Under the pieces are notes generated by a model. That model worked only from the letters and a program-made list of their open reading frames with translations, was not told where the DNA came from and searched no databases. This document shows positions 52,355-60,610 of a stretch of DNA of 64,000 nt, piece by piece. The stretch spans positions 31,430 through 95,429 of the forward strand of contig NZ_VRLV01000024.1 in the NCBI RefSeq assembly GCF_009760925.1, in the 5' to 3' direction. Each line of letters starts with the position of its first letter. The first letter of the stretch is position 1. Origin of the DNA: Nonomuraea typhae (GTDB taxonomy: Bacteria > Actinomycetota > Actinomycetes > Streptosporangiales > Streptosporangiaceae). The translations under genes were made by a program, and so were the position numbers.

Positions 52355-53554
52355 GTGGCGATCATGTCGTGGGTGCCGGTTCCCGAGGGCAGTGAGTTTC
52401 CCCTGCTCAACCTCCCCTTCGGCGTCTTCTCACGCCGCGGCGAACTGCCGCGCGTGGGGGTGGCGATCGGCGAGTACGTCCTGGACCTGCACCTGCTGAC
52501 GACTCAGGGGACGCTGCCCCCGGCGTACTGGTTCGCCAGCGGCACGCTCAACTCGTTCCTGGCGGCGGGGCCGCGCGTGTGGAACAACGTGCGCGCCGAC
52601 GTCCTGGAGCTGCTCACGGACGAACGCCGCCGTCCGCTGGCGGTGCCGGCGCTGGTGCCGATGCGGGAGGCGCGGCTGCACCTGCCGTTCAACGTGGCCG
52701 ACCTGCTGCTGTTCCAGACGTCGCTGGAGCACGCCACGAACGTGGGCCGCATGTTCCTGCCGCCCGAGCGCGAGCCGCTGCCGCGCACGTGGCGCCACAT
52801 GCCCGTCGGCCAGTACGGCAGGGCCGCGGCGGTCACCGTGTCCGGGGCTCCGGTCGTGCGCCCGCGCGGGCAGCTCAGCGCGGGCCAGGTGGGCCCGACG
52901 GCCAAGCTGGACCTGTCGGCCGAGCTCGGCTACGTGGTCGGGGTGCCGTCGGCCGCGCCGTACCCCTTGAGCACGTCCGACTTCCCTGAGCACGTGTTCG
53001 GCGCGGTGCTGGTCAACGCCTGGCGGGCGTGGGATCTGATGGCGTGGGAGGCGCGGCCGATGGGGCCGTTCCTGGGGCAGGCGTTCATGGTGTCGATCTC
53101 GCCGTGGGTGGTGCCGTTGTCGGCGCTCAATCACTCGCGCACGCCGCAACCGCCGCAGGATCCGGAACCAGCCGACTATTTGATGATCAAAGATGACGTG
53201 GCCATCCAGATGAGCCTGGACATTCAGGTGAACGGGACAAGCCTCGCAACACCCACCTTTGAACGCCAGTACTGGACAGGACCGCAGATGCTCGCGCACG
53301 CCTCTGTGACGGGCGCTGCCGTGCGCACGGGTGATCTCCTGACCACCGGGCCCATCGGGGGCGGCAGCACGCTTCTGGACGTCACCTGGAACGGCAGAGA
53401 CCCGCTCGTGATGCCCGACGGCTCCGAGCGGGTCTTCCTGCTGGACGGCGACACCGTGCGGGTCACCGCCTCCGTTCCCGCCGCCGACGGCACCCGCCTG
53501 GGGTTCGGCGCGGTCACGGGCAGCATCTCTCCTGCGGTTCAGGCCGCTTTCTAG
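52355..53554 (+). CDS. fahA: fumarylacetoacetase
   Basis: 399 residues. N-terminal SWVPVPEGSEFPLLNLPFGVFS is characteristic, as are SLEHATNVGRMFLP, YGRAAAVTVSGAPVVRPRGQ, LDLSAELGYVVG (metal ligands) and AWEARPMGPFLGQAF. Last step of tyrosine/phenylalanine catabolism, giving fumarate and acetoacetate. GTG at 52355 preceded by GGGGGAAAGAGCC. No other tyrosine-catabolism gene adjoins. Confidence 0.93.
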   Translation: MAIMSWVPVPEGSEFPLLNLPFGVFSRRGELPRVGVAIGEYVLDLHLLTTQGTLPPAYWFASGTLNSFLAAGPRVWNNVRADVLELLTDERRRPLAVPALVPMREARLHLPFNVADLLLFQTSLEHATNVGRMFLPPEREPLPRTWRHMPVGQYGRAAAVTVSGAPVVRPRGQLSAGQVGPTAKLDLSAELGYVVGVPSAAPYPLSTSDFPEHVFGAVLVNAWRAWDLMAWEARPMGPFLGQAFMVSISPWVVPLSALNHSRTPQPPQDPEPADYLMIKDDVAIQMSLDIQVNGTSLATPTFERQYWTGPQMLAHASVTGAAVRTGDLLTTGPIGGGSTLLDVTWNGRDPLVMPDGSERVFLLDGDTVRVTASVPAADGTRLGFGAVTGSISPAVQAAF

Positions 53555-53820
53555 GTACGGCTGCCGCGGCGCAGACCGGCGACCAGGCCGACGCCGACCA
53601 CCGCCAGCACGAGTTGCATCACCAGTTCGATCCAGTCGATGCCCCGGGTGGTCTCCACGCCGAGAACCTGGGCGATCAGCGTGCCCACGAGGGCGGCGAC
53701 GATGCCGACGACGATGGTGAGGATCCACCCGATCGGCTGCCTGCCGGGAAGCAGCAGCCGGCCGAGGGCGCCGATGACGGCGCCGATGACGATGGCGCCG
53801 ATGATGGATTCGATGGTCAT
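53551..53820 (-). CDS. GlsB/YeaQ/YmgE family membrane protein
   Basis: 89 residues, three membrane segments: IIGAIVIGAVIGALGRLLLP, GWILTIVVGIVAALVGTLIA, IELVMQLVLAVVGVGLVAGL. GxxxGxxGRLLLPGRQ is the family signature. Transglycosylase-associated/stress membrane protein of unknown mechanism. Its paralogue lies 72 bases upstream. Confidence 0.9.
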   Translation of the reverse strand: MTIESIIGAIVIGAVIGALGRLLLPGRQPIGWILTIVVGIVAALVGTLIAQVLGVETTRGIDWIELVMQLVLAVVGVGLVAGLRRGSRT

Positions 53821-53892
53821 GAGGGCACCTCCCGGGTCCGTGTGAGCTCTTCACACGTGGAGGGACGTCTACCCACGGGCCGGCGAATATGC

Positions 53893-54180
53893 CTAGACGG
53901 CAGGGCCTGAGCTGCCCGTGCCCCTGCTGGCCTGCATTCGGGCGACGAGCCACACGCCGAGGACGGCGAGGGCGAGCTGGAGGATGTGTTCCAGCCAGTC
54001 GATGCCCCGGGTGTCGGCCCAGCCGAACACGTGGGCGATCAGCGTGCCGAGCAGCGCGGCGACGATGCCGACGATCAGCGTGAGTCCGATCGACATGTTC
54101 TGCTTGCCCGGAACGATCAACCGGCCGAGCGCGCCGACGATGGCTCCGATGACGATCGCCGAAACGATGGCTCCGATCAT
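53893..54180 (-). CDS. GlsB/YeaQ/YmgE family membrane protein (paralogue)
   Basis: 95 residues with the same three-helix plan: SAIVIGAIVGALGRLIVPGK, IGLTLIVGIVAALLGTLIAH, LQLALAVLGVWLVARM. Shares TRGIDW before helix 3 with the gene at 53551, so the two are a tandem duplication. Confidence 0.9.
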   Translation of the reverse strand: MIGAIVSAIVIGAIVGALGRLIVPGKQNMSIGLTLIVGIVAALLGTLIAHVFGWADTRGIDWLEHILQLALAVLGVWLVARMQASRGTGSSGPAV

Positions 54181-54366
54181 GACAAGCTCCCCCCAAGTCG
54201 TACACGCCTGTCACCAGGGGTGTACCCGACATGACGGAGAGTTACGCATGAAGGGGACGGCGATCCGTACCGCGCCAGTAACGGACCGCCGTCCCGGTAA
54301 AGCGGCGGGCCGGAGGCACCGCCCGCCGGGATACCCTCACGCATCCCGAGATAAGACGCCTTACCG

Positions 54367-54828
54367 CTACTCGAGGTTCACCACGAGCGCGGTGGCGATG
54401 GCGGCGATTCCCTCGCCTCTGCCGGTGAACCCGAGCCCGTCGGTCGTGGCCGCCGACACGCTGACCGGAGCGCCCACGAGAGCGCTCAGGACCGCCTCGG
54501 CCTCCGCGCGCCGCGGAGCCAGCTTGGGCCGGTTGCCGACGACCTGGATGGCGACGTTGCCGATCTGGAACCCGGCCGCGCGCACGAGGCGCACGGTCTC
54601 CTCCAGCAGCACGGCGCCGGAGGCACCCGCCCAGCGCGGATCGGACGTCCCGAAGACGGCGCCCAGGTCGCCGAGCCCGGCCGCCGACAGCAACGCGTTG
54701 CAGGCCGCGTGGGCCGCCGCGTCGGCGTCGGAGTGGCCGTCTAGGCCGGTCTCGCCCGGCCAGTGCAGGCCGGCGAGATAGAGCTCGCGCCCGGATGCGA
54801 ACGGGTGGACGTCAATTCCGACGCCCAC
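54367..54828 (-). CDS. ispF: 2-C-methyl-D-erythritol 2,4-cyclodiphosphate synthase
   Basis: 153 residues, MEP isoprenoid pathway. Zinc ligands D6, H8 (GIDVHPF) and H40 (GHSDADAAAHA); LGDLGAVFGTSDPRWAG; C-terminal TTDGLGFTGRGEGIAAIATALV. GTG at 54828, 17 bases after carD. In many actinomycetes ispD lies between carD and ispF; here it does not. Confidence 0.95.
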   Translation of the reverse strand: MGVGIDVHPFASGRELYLAGLHWPGETGLDGHSDADAAAHAACNALLSAAGLGDLGAVFGTSDPRWAGASGAVLLEETVRLVRAAGFQIGNVAIQVVGNRPKLAPRRAEAEAVLSALVGAPVSVSAATTDGLGFTGRGEGIAAIATALVVNLE

Positions 54829-54845
54829 CCGGGGAAGCTGAGTAT

Positions 54846-55328
54846 TCAGGAGTTGAGAACCTCGTCGAGTAGGGCCTCGGCCTTGTCCTCGTTGGTCTTC
54901 TCGGCGAGGGCGAGTTCGCTCACGAGAATCTGCCTGGCCTTGGCGAGCATGCGCTTCTCACCGGCGGACAGGCCGCGCTCGCGGTCCCTCCGCCACAGGT
55001 CCCGAACGACTTCGGCGACCTTGTTGACATCTCCGGAAGCAAGCTTCTCGAGATTGGCCTTGTAACGGCGAGACCAGTTGGTCGGCTCCTCGGTGTGCGG
55101 CATCCGAAGAACGTCGAAAACCCGCTCGAGGCCCTCCTGGCCCACAACATCACGCACGCCGACAAGTTCTGCGTTTTCCGCTGGCACCTGGACGGTTAGG
55201 TCGCCCTTGTCGACCTTGAGCACCAGGTAGGTCTTTTCCTCACCCTTGATGGTTCGGGTCGTGATTGCTTCGATCCGAGCAGCCCCATGGTGGGGGTAGA
55301 CGACAGTGTCGCCGACCTGGAAAGTCAT
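54846..55328 (-). CDS. carD: CarD-family RNA-polymerase-binding regulator
   Basis: 160 residues. N-terminal Tudor-like RNAP-interaction domain (FQVGDTVVYPHHGAARIEAI, GEEKTYLVLKV) and C-terminal helical DNA-binding domain (NWSRRYKANLEKLASGDVNKVAEVVRDLWRR). Stabilises open complexes at rRNA and other promoters. ATG at 55328 with AAGGGG upstream. First gene of carD-ispF. Confidence 0.95.
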   Translation of the reverse strand: MTFQVGDTVVYPHHGAARIEAITTRTIKGEEKTYLVLKVDKGDLTVQVPAENAELVGVRDVVGQEGLERVFDVLRMPHTEEPTNWSRRYKANLEKLASGDVNKVAEVVRDLWRRDRERGLSAGEKRMLAKARQILVSELALAEKTNEDKAEALLDEVLNS

Positions 55329-55571
55329 GTGACAAGTACCCCTTCCGCTGTACTCCAGGGTACCACGCATCCACAGCCTCCCGGAACAGTGAAATCACCA
55401 TAACTGCAGGTCAAAGCCGCACATTAGGGGTTGACAACCCTTCAACTCTGTGAATCACAAAAGCTGACATACCGAATGACCTGCGGGGGTGCGGATATGA
55501 CCATGGAATGGGCCGGATAAGGTGGGCGGGCTCACTCACACACGCACGCGCGAGACCTAGGAGTTACCCCC

Positions 55572-56147
55572 GTGACCAGCCGTCGCTGGATTGTCGCCGC
55601 CGCCTCGCTCCTCGCGGCACCCGTGCTGGCCGGCTGTGCCGCTGGGTTCGACGCCAACACCAACAAGCCCTACGCCCCCACCGAGGGCGCCGCCCTCATC
55701 CAGAGCGGAAAGTACGGCTCCCGCGGCGTCCAGATCCCCCAGGCGTTCATCCTCGGCCCAGACGTCGGCGCACAGCTCGCCCAGGGCGGTCAGGCGCCCG
55801 TGTACCTCAACGTGCTCAGCCCCGGCGGTGACACCATCGAGGCCGTCACCACCGACGTCGGCACCGCCAAGCTGGTCGCCCCCGTCAACGTGCCGGCAGG
55901 CGTCCTCACGAGCACCGGCAAGCCGACCCCGCAGATCCTCATCCAGAGCCTGGCCAAGCCGCTGAAGGGCGGGGAGACGGTCGCGGTGTCGATCCAGTTC
56001 GCCCGGGCCGGCACGGTGGAGATGAGCGTTCCGGTGGTGTCCCGCAGCCGCGAGTACACCGCCTACCCGCCCGCCCCCGGCGCCACCCCGGCCCCGGCCC
56101 CGACGTCCTCCCCCTCGGCCAGCCCCACGACGGGCGGCGGCCACTGA
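55572..56147 (+). CDS. secreted lipoprotein, copper-chaperone-like fold possible
   Basis: 191 residues. Lipoprotein signal RRWIVAAASLLAAPVLAGC (lipobox LAGC, Cys about 22). Body of about 125 residues with alternating strands (VQIPQAFILGPDVG, APVYLNVLSPGGDTIEAVTT, KLVAPVNVPAGV, GETVAVSIQFARAGTVEMSVPVVS), reminiscent of PCu(A)C-like lipoproteins but with no Met/His copper motif visible. Pro/Ala/Ser tail. GTG with AGGAG upstream. Sits between carD and the pho genes. Confidence 0.85.
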   Translation: MTSRRWIVAAASLLAAPVLAGCAAGFDANTNKPYAPTEGAALIQSGKYGSRGVQIPQAFILGPDVGAQLAQGGQAPVYLNVLSPGGDTIEAVTTDVGTAKLVAPVNVPAGVLTSTGKPTPQILIQSLAKPLKGGETVAVSIQFARAGTVEMSVPVVSRSREYTAYPPAPGATPAPAPTSSPSASPTTGGGH

Positions 56148-56669
56148 CCCCCGGCTTCGAGCGGCACGGGTCTTGGGTTTGCCTTGACCGGCTTCGGGTG
56201 AAGGCAGCACAGCGCCGCATGCTGGGGCGATTGGGATAGGTGCCCACAGCCGGTTACACACCGTGCTAGATCATCGCATCTCGACGTTCCCATGCGGCCT
56301 TGTGGGGCCAGTGGGCAAGATGAGAAAGCCCTATCGCCTTCAGGGTGAAACGGTCCCCCCGGCCTGGGAAATCTTGCAGATTCATACCCGGGCCGGGGGT
56401 GTTTCGCCGTGTTTCAGGCATCCGGATGAGGCACTCCCGAGGCGCCAGCCGAAGGGGAGGCGCGCCGCGCGGCGGGAAGGTGGACGGCGAGGGACGGCGC
56501 GCACTTACGGCGGCCGGGGCGAGGCACGGTGGCCGGTCAAGGAGACGACGTCACGGCGGGGACCACGTCCGACGTGAGAAGCGCCCGGCGATCGGGCGCC
56601 ACCCGCGGCGGCGGGAGGCGGCAAGCCGGCCCCGCCGTACAAGACCTGCGATAAAGGCGGCGAGAACCC
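56148..56669. other. 522-base region without a recognisable gene
   Basis: No convincing ORF on either strand; open frames here give low-complexity Arg/Gly translations. It contains a terminator-like hairpin, listed separately, and GCGCCCG-GCGAT-CGGGCGC (56581-56599) near the 3' end of phoP, a candidate terminator for that gene. Confidence 0.6.
56356..56399 (+). terminator. terminator-like hairpin in 56.1-56.7 kb gap
   Basis: 13-bp stem (56356-56368 with 56387-56399, one G-U pair), 18-nt loop, followed by GTGTTT. Lies 210 bases past the lipoprotein gene, so assignment is uncertain. Confidence 0.45.
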
Positions 56670-57362
56670 CTACTCCTCCACCGCGTCGAACTTGTAGCCG
56701 AGGCCGCGGACGGTCAGGATGCAGCGCGGATTCCCCGGGTCGGCCTCGATTTTGGCGCGCAGGCGCTTGACGTGCACGTCCAGGGTCTTGGTGTCGCCCA
56801 CATAGTCGGCCCCCCAGACGCGGTCGATCAGCTGTCCACGGGTCAGCACGCGGCCGGCGTTGCGCAGCAGCACCTCCAGGAGCTCGAACTCCTTCAGCGG
56901 CAACTGCACCTGCTCCCCCCGCACCGCGACCACGTGCCGGTCGACGTCCATGCGGACCGGGCCCACGGCCAGGACGGCGCTTTCGAGTTCCTCCACCACG
57001 TCCCCCTGCCTGCGCAGCACCGCGCGGATGCGGGCCACGAGTTCGCGGGAGGAGAACGGCTTGGTGACGTAGTCGTCGGCCCCGAGTTCGAGCCCGACGA
57101 CCTTGTCGATCTCGCTGTCCTTGGCGGTGAGCATGATGACGGGGACCTTGGAGCGCTGCCGCAGGGATCGGCAGACCTCGGTGCCGGGCAGGCCGGGGAG
57201 CATGAGGTCCAGCAGGACCAGGTCGGCGCCGTTGCGGTCGAAGGTGTCCAGCGCTTCGGGGCCGGTCGCGGCGACGGAGACCTCGAAGCCTTCCTTGCGC
57301 AGCATGTACGACAGGGCGTCGGAGAACGACTCCTCATCCTCAACTACGAGAACGCGGGTCAC
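56670..57362 (-). CDS. phoP: OmpR-type response regulator (PhoP/RegX3)
   Basis: 230 residues. Receiver with phospho-acceptor D52 in LVLLDLMLPGLPG, VIMLTAKDS and K in DDYVTKPFSSREL; winged-helix domain LPLKEFELLEVLLRNAGRVLTRGQLIDRVWG, LDVHVKRLRAKIE, VRGLGYKF. Controls phosphate-starvation genes. Called PhoP in Streptomyces, RegX3 in mycobacteria. GTG at 57362; histidine kinase gene lies upstream, 67 bases away. Confidence 0.94.
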   Translation of the reverse strand: MTRVLVVEDEESFSDALSYMLRKEGFEVSVAATGPEALDTFDRNGADLVLLDLMLPGLPGTEVCRSLRQRSKVPVIMLTAKDSEIDKVVGLELGADDYVTKPFSSRELVARIRAVLRRQGDVVEELESAVLAVGPVRMDVDRHVVAVRGEQVQLPLKEFELLEVLLRNAGRVLTRGQLIDRVWGADYVGDTKTLDVHVKRLRAKIEADPGNPRCILTVRGLGYKFDAVEE

Positions 57363-57429
57363 GAGCCCTCCTTCGTCGGGCTCGTAACCCCAAAGGTGCT
57401 GTGTCTACTGGTTCCTTCGCTGCGCTCAG

Positions 57430-58608
57430 TCACTTGACTGCCTCCAGGGGAATCGAGGGTGGTACGGCTACCGCCGTCCCGCCGAACGCGGGCAGGCGGA
57501 GGGTGAACGTGGAGCCGGAGCCTTCCTTGCTCCACACGGTTACTTCGCCGGCGTGGGCGACGGCGACGTGTTTGACGATGGCCAGGCCGAGGCCGGTGCC
57601 GCCGGTCGCGCGGGAGCGGGCGGCGTCGACGCGGAAGAAGCGTTCGAAGATGCGCTCGAGTGCTTCTTCCGGGATGCCGATGCCCTGGTCGCTCACGCTG
57701 ATCTCGACGGAGTCGCCGGCCGGTCTGACGCTGACGACGACCCTGGTGTGTTCGGGACTGTAGGCGATGGCGTTGGAGATGAGGTTGCGGAGGGCGGTGA
57801 CGAGGAGTTCGTCGTCGCCCCAGATGCGCAGCCCTTCCGCGCCGCCGGACACCAGCGTGATGTCCTTGGCGACGGCCTTGGTGTTGCAGTGGTCGATGGC
57901 GTCGTTGACGGCTTCGTCGATGGACACCTGACCGGGGGTGGGGATGGGTTCCGCACCCTGGATCCGGCTCAGGGTGATGAGGTCCTGGACCAGATAGGTG
58001 AGCCTGGCGGCCTCGTGCTGCATGCGGCCGGCGAAGCGGGTGACGGCTTCGGGGTCGTCGGCGGCGTCCTGGATGGTCTCGGCCAGGAGGCTGAGGGCGC
58101 CGACGGGGGTTTTGAGCTCGTGGCTGACGTTGGCGACGAAGTCGCGGCGGACGGCTTCGACGCGGCGGCGTTCCGTCTGGTCCTCCGCGAGGACCAGGAC
58201 CTGGCCGTGGGAGCCGAGCGGGGCGACGCGGACGGCGAAGCAGGTGATCTCCTGGCCGAACTTGTGGCCGGCGACGTCGATCTCGCTTTCGCGGATCTCG
58301 CCGTCGCGGCGCACCTGCCGGGCCAGGGCGAGGAGTTCGGCGGCCATCAGGCGGTCGCCTTTGACCAGGCCGAAGGCGCGGGCGGCCGAGCTGGCGCGCA
58401 GCACGCGGTCGTGGGCGTCCAGGACGACGGCGGAGGAGGGCAGCACGGCGAGCACGGAGGCGACGCCTTGCGGCAGCGCTCCGGTCTCGGCGTCCTCGAC
58501 GTCGTCGGCCTTGCCACGCGTCTCGATCTGGTTACGGTAGAAGAGGACGGCCACGGCTCCCACCACGAAGCCGGCCAGGGCCGCGAAGCTCAGGGCCATC
58601 TCACTCAT
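57430..58608 (-). CDS. phoR: phosphate-sensing histidine kinase (PhoR/SenX3)
   Basis: 392 residues. N-terminal membrane helix (LSFAALAGFVVGAVAVLFY), PAS-like domain (VLAVLPSSAVVLDAHDRVLRAS), H-box FVANVSHELKTPVGALSLLAE, N-box LRNLISNAIAYSPEH, G1 DQGIGIPEEALERIFERFFRVD, G2 GGTGLGLAIVKHV. Partner of the adjacent response regulator. ATG at 58608 chosen as it begins directly before the membrane helix. Divergent from phoU. Confidence 0.94.
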   Translation of the reverse strand: MSEMALSFAALAGFVVGAVAVLFYRNQIETRGKADDVEDAETGALPQGVASVLAVLPSSAVVLDAHDRVLRASSAARAFGLVKGDRLMAAELLALARQVRRDGEIRESEIDVAGHKFGQEITCFAVRVAPLGSHGQVLVLAEDQTERRRVEAVRRDFVANVSHELKTPVGALSLLAETIQDAADDPEAVTRFAGRMQHEAARLTYLVQDLITLSRIQGAEPIPTPGQVSIDEAVNDAIDHCNTKAVAKDITLVSGGAEGLRIWGDDELLVTALRNLISNAIAYSPEHTRVVVSVRPAGDSVEISVSDQGIGIPEEALERIFERFFRVDAARSRATGGTGLGLAIVKHVAVAHAGEVTVWSKEGSGSTFTLRLPAFGGTAVAVPPSIPLEAVK

Positions 58609-58680
58609 GCTTCCGATGGTAGGTGGCCCGCCGGGCAACACAGACCTCTCACCTGCGGATGAACGGTTCTTTCCCGGAGA

Positions 58681-58713
58681 GTTCACCTAGTGGTCGAGGT
58701 TCGTTCACAGACC
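58681..58713 (+). promoter_or_regulatory. PHO-box-like direct repeats before phoU
   Basis: Three 11-bp units GTTCACCTAGT / GGTCGAGGTTC / GTTCACAGACC (58681-58713), matching the GTTCACC direct-repeat plan of the Streptomyces PHO box; the middle unit is weaker. A further GTTCATC lies on the minus strand (58658-58664), facing phoR. Likely PhoP operator in the phoR-phoU divergent promoter. Confidence 0.65.
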
Positions 58714-58719
58714 CACACG

Positions 58720-58731
58720 TACGGTAACGGC
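58720..58731 (+). promoter_or_regulatory. -10 element of a probably leaderless phoU transcript
   Basis: TACGGT (58720-58725) stands six bases before the phoU ATG at 58732, with the last PHO-box unit at the -35 position. There is no ribosome site between them, which fits transcription starting at or near the ATG. Confidence 0.5.
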
Positions 58732-59376
58732 ATGCGCGACGCGTACCATGAAGAACTTGACTCCCTCACGGACAAGCTGGTGGAAATGACCAGGCTTGTC
58801 CGGTCCGCGATTTCGCGGGCCACCACTGCACTCCTCGATGCGGACCTCCAACTGGCGGAGAACGTCATCTCCCGTGACGAGGAGGTGAACAGGATCTTCG
58901 CGGAGATCGAGACCAACATCTTCGAGCTGATGGCCCGGCAGCAGCCGGTGGCGATCGACCTCCGCATGGTGATCACCGCACTGCGCATGGGGACCGACCT
59001 GGAGCGTATGGGCGACCTCGCGGTGCACGTCGCCAAGGTCGCGCGGCTGCGGCACCCCGACTCGGCGATCCCCGCCGACATGCGGGCGAACATCCTGGAG
59101 ATGGGCCAGATCGCGGAGAACCTCGTCACCAAGGCCGGCAGCTGCGTGGCCGAGCGCGACGTGGACACGGCGCTGGAGCTGGAGCAGGACGACGACGCGA
59201 TGGACAAGCTGCACCGCCGCCTGTTCCGCAAGATCCTGTCCAAGGAGTGGGCGCACGGCGTGGAGCCGGCGATCGACATCACGCTGATCGGCCGCTACTA
59301 CGAGCGGTACGCCGACCACTCGGTGCGAATCGCGCGCGACGTCGTCTACCTCGTCACCGGCTCCCGCCCGGGTTAA
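58732..59376 (+). CDS. phoU: phosphate-signalling protein PhoU
   Basis: 214 residues, two three-helix bundles: MRDAYHEELDSLTDKLVEMT, ENVISRDEEVNRIFAEIETN, VAIDLRMVITALRMGTDLERMGDLAVHVAKVA, then the repeat DDAMDKLHRRLFRKIL and ITLIGRYYERYADHSVRIARDVVYLVTG. Both E/DxxxD metal motifs are present. Represses the Pho regulon with PhoR and Pst. I chose ATG 58732 (MRDAYHEEL) over an in-frame GTG at 58690, which lies inside the PHO box. Ends 4 bases into the convergent gpmA. Confidence 0.94.
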   Translation: MRDAYHEELDSLTDKLVEMTRLVRSAISRATTALLDADLQLAENVISRDEEVNRIFAEIETNIFELMARQQPVAIDLRMVITALRMGTDLERMGDLAVHVAKVARLRHPDSAIPADMRANILEMGQIAENLVTKAGSCVAERDVDTALELEQDDDAMDKLHRRLFRKILSKEWAHGVEPAIDITLIGRYYERYADHSVRIARDVVYLVTGSRPG

Positions 59377-60110
59377 CGCCCCTGGTTGGCCACGGCCTCG
59401 ATGGCGGCCTTGGCCGCCTCGGGGTCGAGGTAGGAACTCTTGACCGGCTTGTAGTCGGCGTCCAGGTCGTAGACGAGCGGGATGCCGGTCGGGATGTTCA
59501 GCCCCGCGATGTCCTCGTCGGAGATCCCGTCGAGGTGCTTGACGAGGGCGCGCAGCGAGTTGCCGTGCGCGGCCACCAGCACGGTACGGCCGGCCGCCAG
59601 CTCCGGCACGATCTCGTCATACCAGTAGGGGAGCATGCGCTCCACGACGTCCTTCAGGCACTCGGTGCGCGGCTTCAGCTCGCTGGGCAGGAGCGCGTAG
59701 CGGGGGTCGGCGGCCTGGGAGTACTCGTCGTCGTCGGCGATCGGCGGCGGCGGGGTGTCGTAGGAGCGCCGCCACAGCATGAACTGGTCGTCGCCGAACT
59801 CCTCGCGCGTTTGCGCCTTGTTCTTGCCCTGCAGCGCGCCGTAGTGGCGTTCGTTGAGCCGCCAGGATCGCTTGACCGGCAGCCAGGCCAGCCCGGCCTC
59901 GGCGAGAGCCAGCTGGGCCGTCTGGATGGCCCGGTTGAGCAGGCTCGTGTGGACCACGTCGGGGATCACGCCGGCCTCGGCCAGCAGGCGGCCGCCCCGC
60001 CTGGCCTCGTCCTCGCCCTTGGCCGACAGGCTCACGTCCACCCAGCCGGTGAACAGCCCCTTTGCGTTCCAATCACTTTCGCCATGCCGTAGCAGCACCA
60101 AAGTCGCCAT
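59373..60110 (-). CDS. gpmA: 2,3-bisphosphoglycerate-dependent phosphoglycerate mutase
   Basis: 245 residues. Phospho-His9 in LVLLRHGESDWN, FTGWVDVSLSAKGEDEA, RSWRLNERHYGALQGKNKAQT, second His in VLVAAHGNSLRALVKHLDG, IPTGIPLVYDLD. Glycolysis/gluconeogenesis step 3-PG to 2-PG. ATG at 60110. Downstream of the YbjN gene by 10 bases. Confidence 0.95.
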   Translation of the reverse strand: MATLVLLRHGESDWNAKGLFTGWVDVSLSAKGEDEARRGGRLLAEAGVIPDVVHTSLLNRAIQTAQLALAEAGLAWLPVKRSWRLNERHYGALQGKNKAQTREEFGDDQFMLWRRSYDTPPPPIADDDEYSQAADPRYALLPSELKPRTECLKDVVERMLPYWYDEIVPELAAGRTVLVAAHGNSLRALVKHLDGISDEDIAGLNIPTGIPLVYDLDADYKPVKSSYLDPEAAKAAIEAVANQGR

Positions 60111-60120
60111 GGCGCCAATC

Positions 60121-60600
60121 TTAGGAGCCGGGGTCGGCGAAGTGGGCAAATGCCTGGAGGTTCTTGAGCGACTCCCCGCGCTTGACGCGCCACTCCCATT
60201 CGCGCTTGATCGTGGAGGCGAAGCCCAGCTCGAGGGCTTTGTTGAACCAGTCGTCCGAATAGGTGAGCACGCAGCCGAGCAGGCGATCGACCTCCTCCTC
60301 GGTGATCGCGTCCAGGGGCGTCCTGCCGACGAGGTAGACGTCGCCGACGGGGTCGAGGGCGAAGTGCACGCCGTACATGCCGCCGTTCTTCGCCAGCAGG
60401 AACCGGTAGAAGGCGGCGTGGTTCTCGTCGGGCTGCCGGCAGAAGAACGCCTCCACCAGCATGGCCTGGTCGCCGACGACGAGCCAGACGACGGTGGCGA
60501 GCTTGCGCTTGCCGGGCAGGGTCACGACGAAGGCGCCGGGCCGCTCTTCCGTGAAGGGCACTCCGGTGGCCTTCAAGGCCGATTCCACTACCTCGCGCAT
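60121..60600 (-). CDS. YbjN-domain protein
   Basis: 159 residues: VVESALKATGVPFTEERPGAFVVTLPGKRKL, VGDQAMLVEAFFCRQPDENHAAFYRFLL, ALDPVGDVYLVGRTPLDAITEEEVDRLLG. Type-III-secretion-chaperone-like fold of the YbjN family; conserved between mshA and gpmA in actinomycetes. Molecular role unknown. ATG at 60600, 10 bases after mshA. Confidence 0.9.
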   Translation of the reverse strand: MREVVESALKATGVPFTEERPGAFVVTLPGKRKLATVVWLVVGDQAMLVEAFFCRQPDENHAAFYRFLLAKNGGMYGVHFALDPVGDVYLVGRTPLDAITEEEVDRLLGCVLTYSDDWFNKALELGFASTIKREWEWRVKRGESLKNLQAFAHFADPGS

Positions 60601-60610
60601 GCCGTACAGA

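Noticed and set aside
56263..56577. 104-codon plus-strand frame after the lipoprotein gene
   Set aside because: Arg/Gly-rich low-complexity translation, no ribosome site, no motif.
58690..58731. GTG at 58690 as the phoU start
   Set aside because: It lies inside the PHO-box-like repeats, adds 14 residues absent from typical PhoU N-termini, and the ATG at 58732 has a well-placed -10 element.
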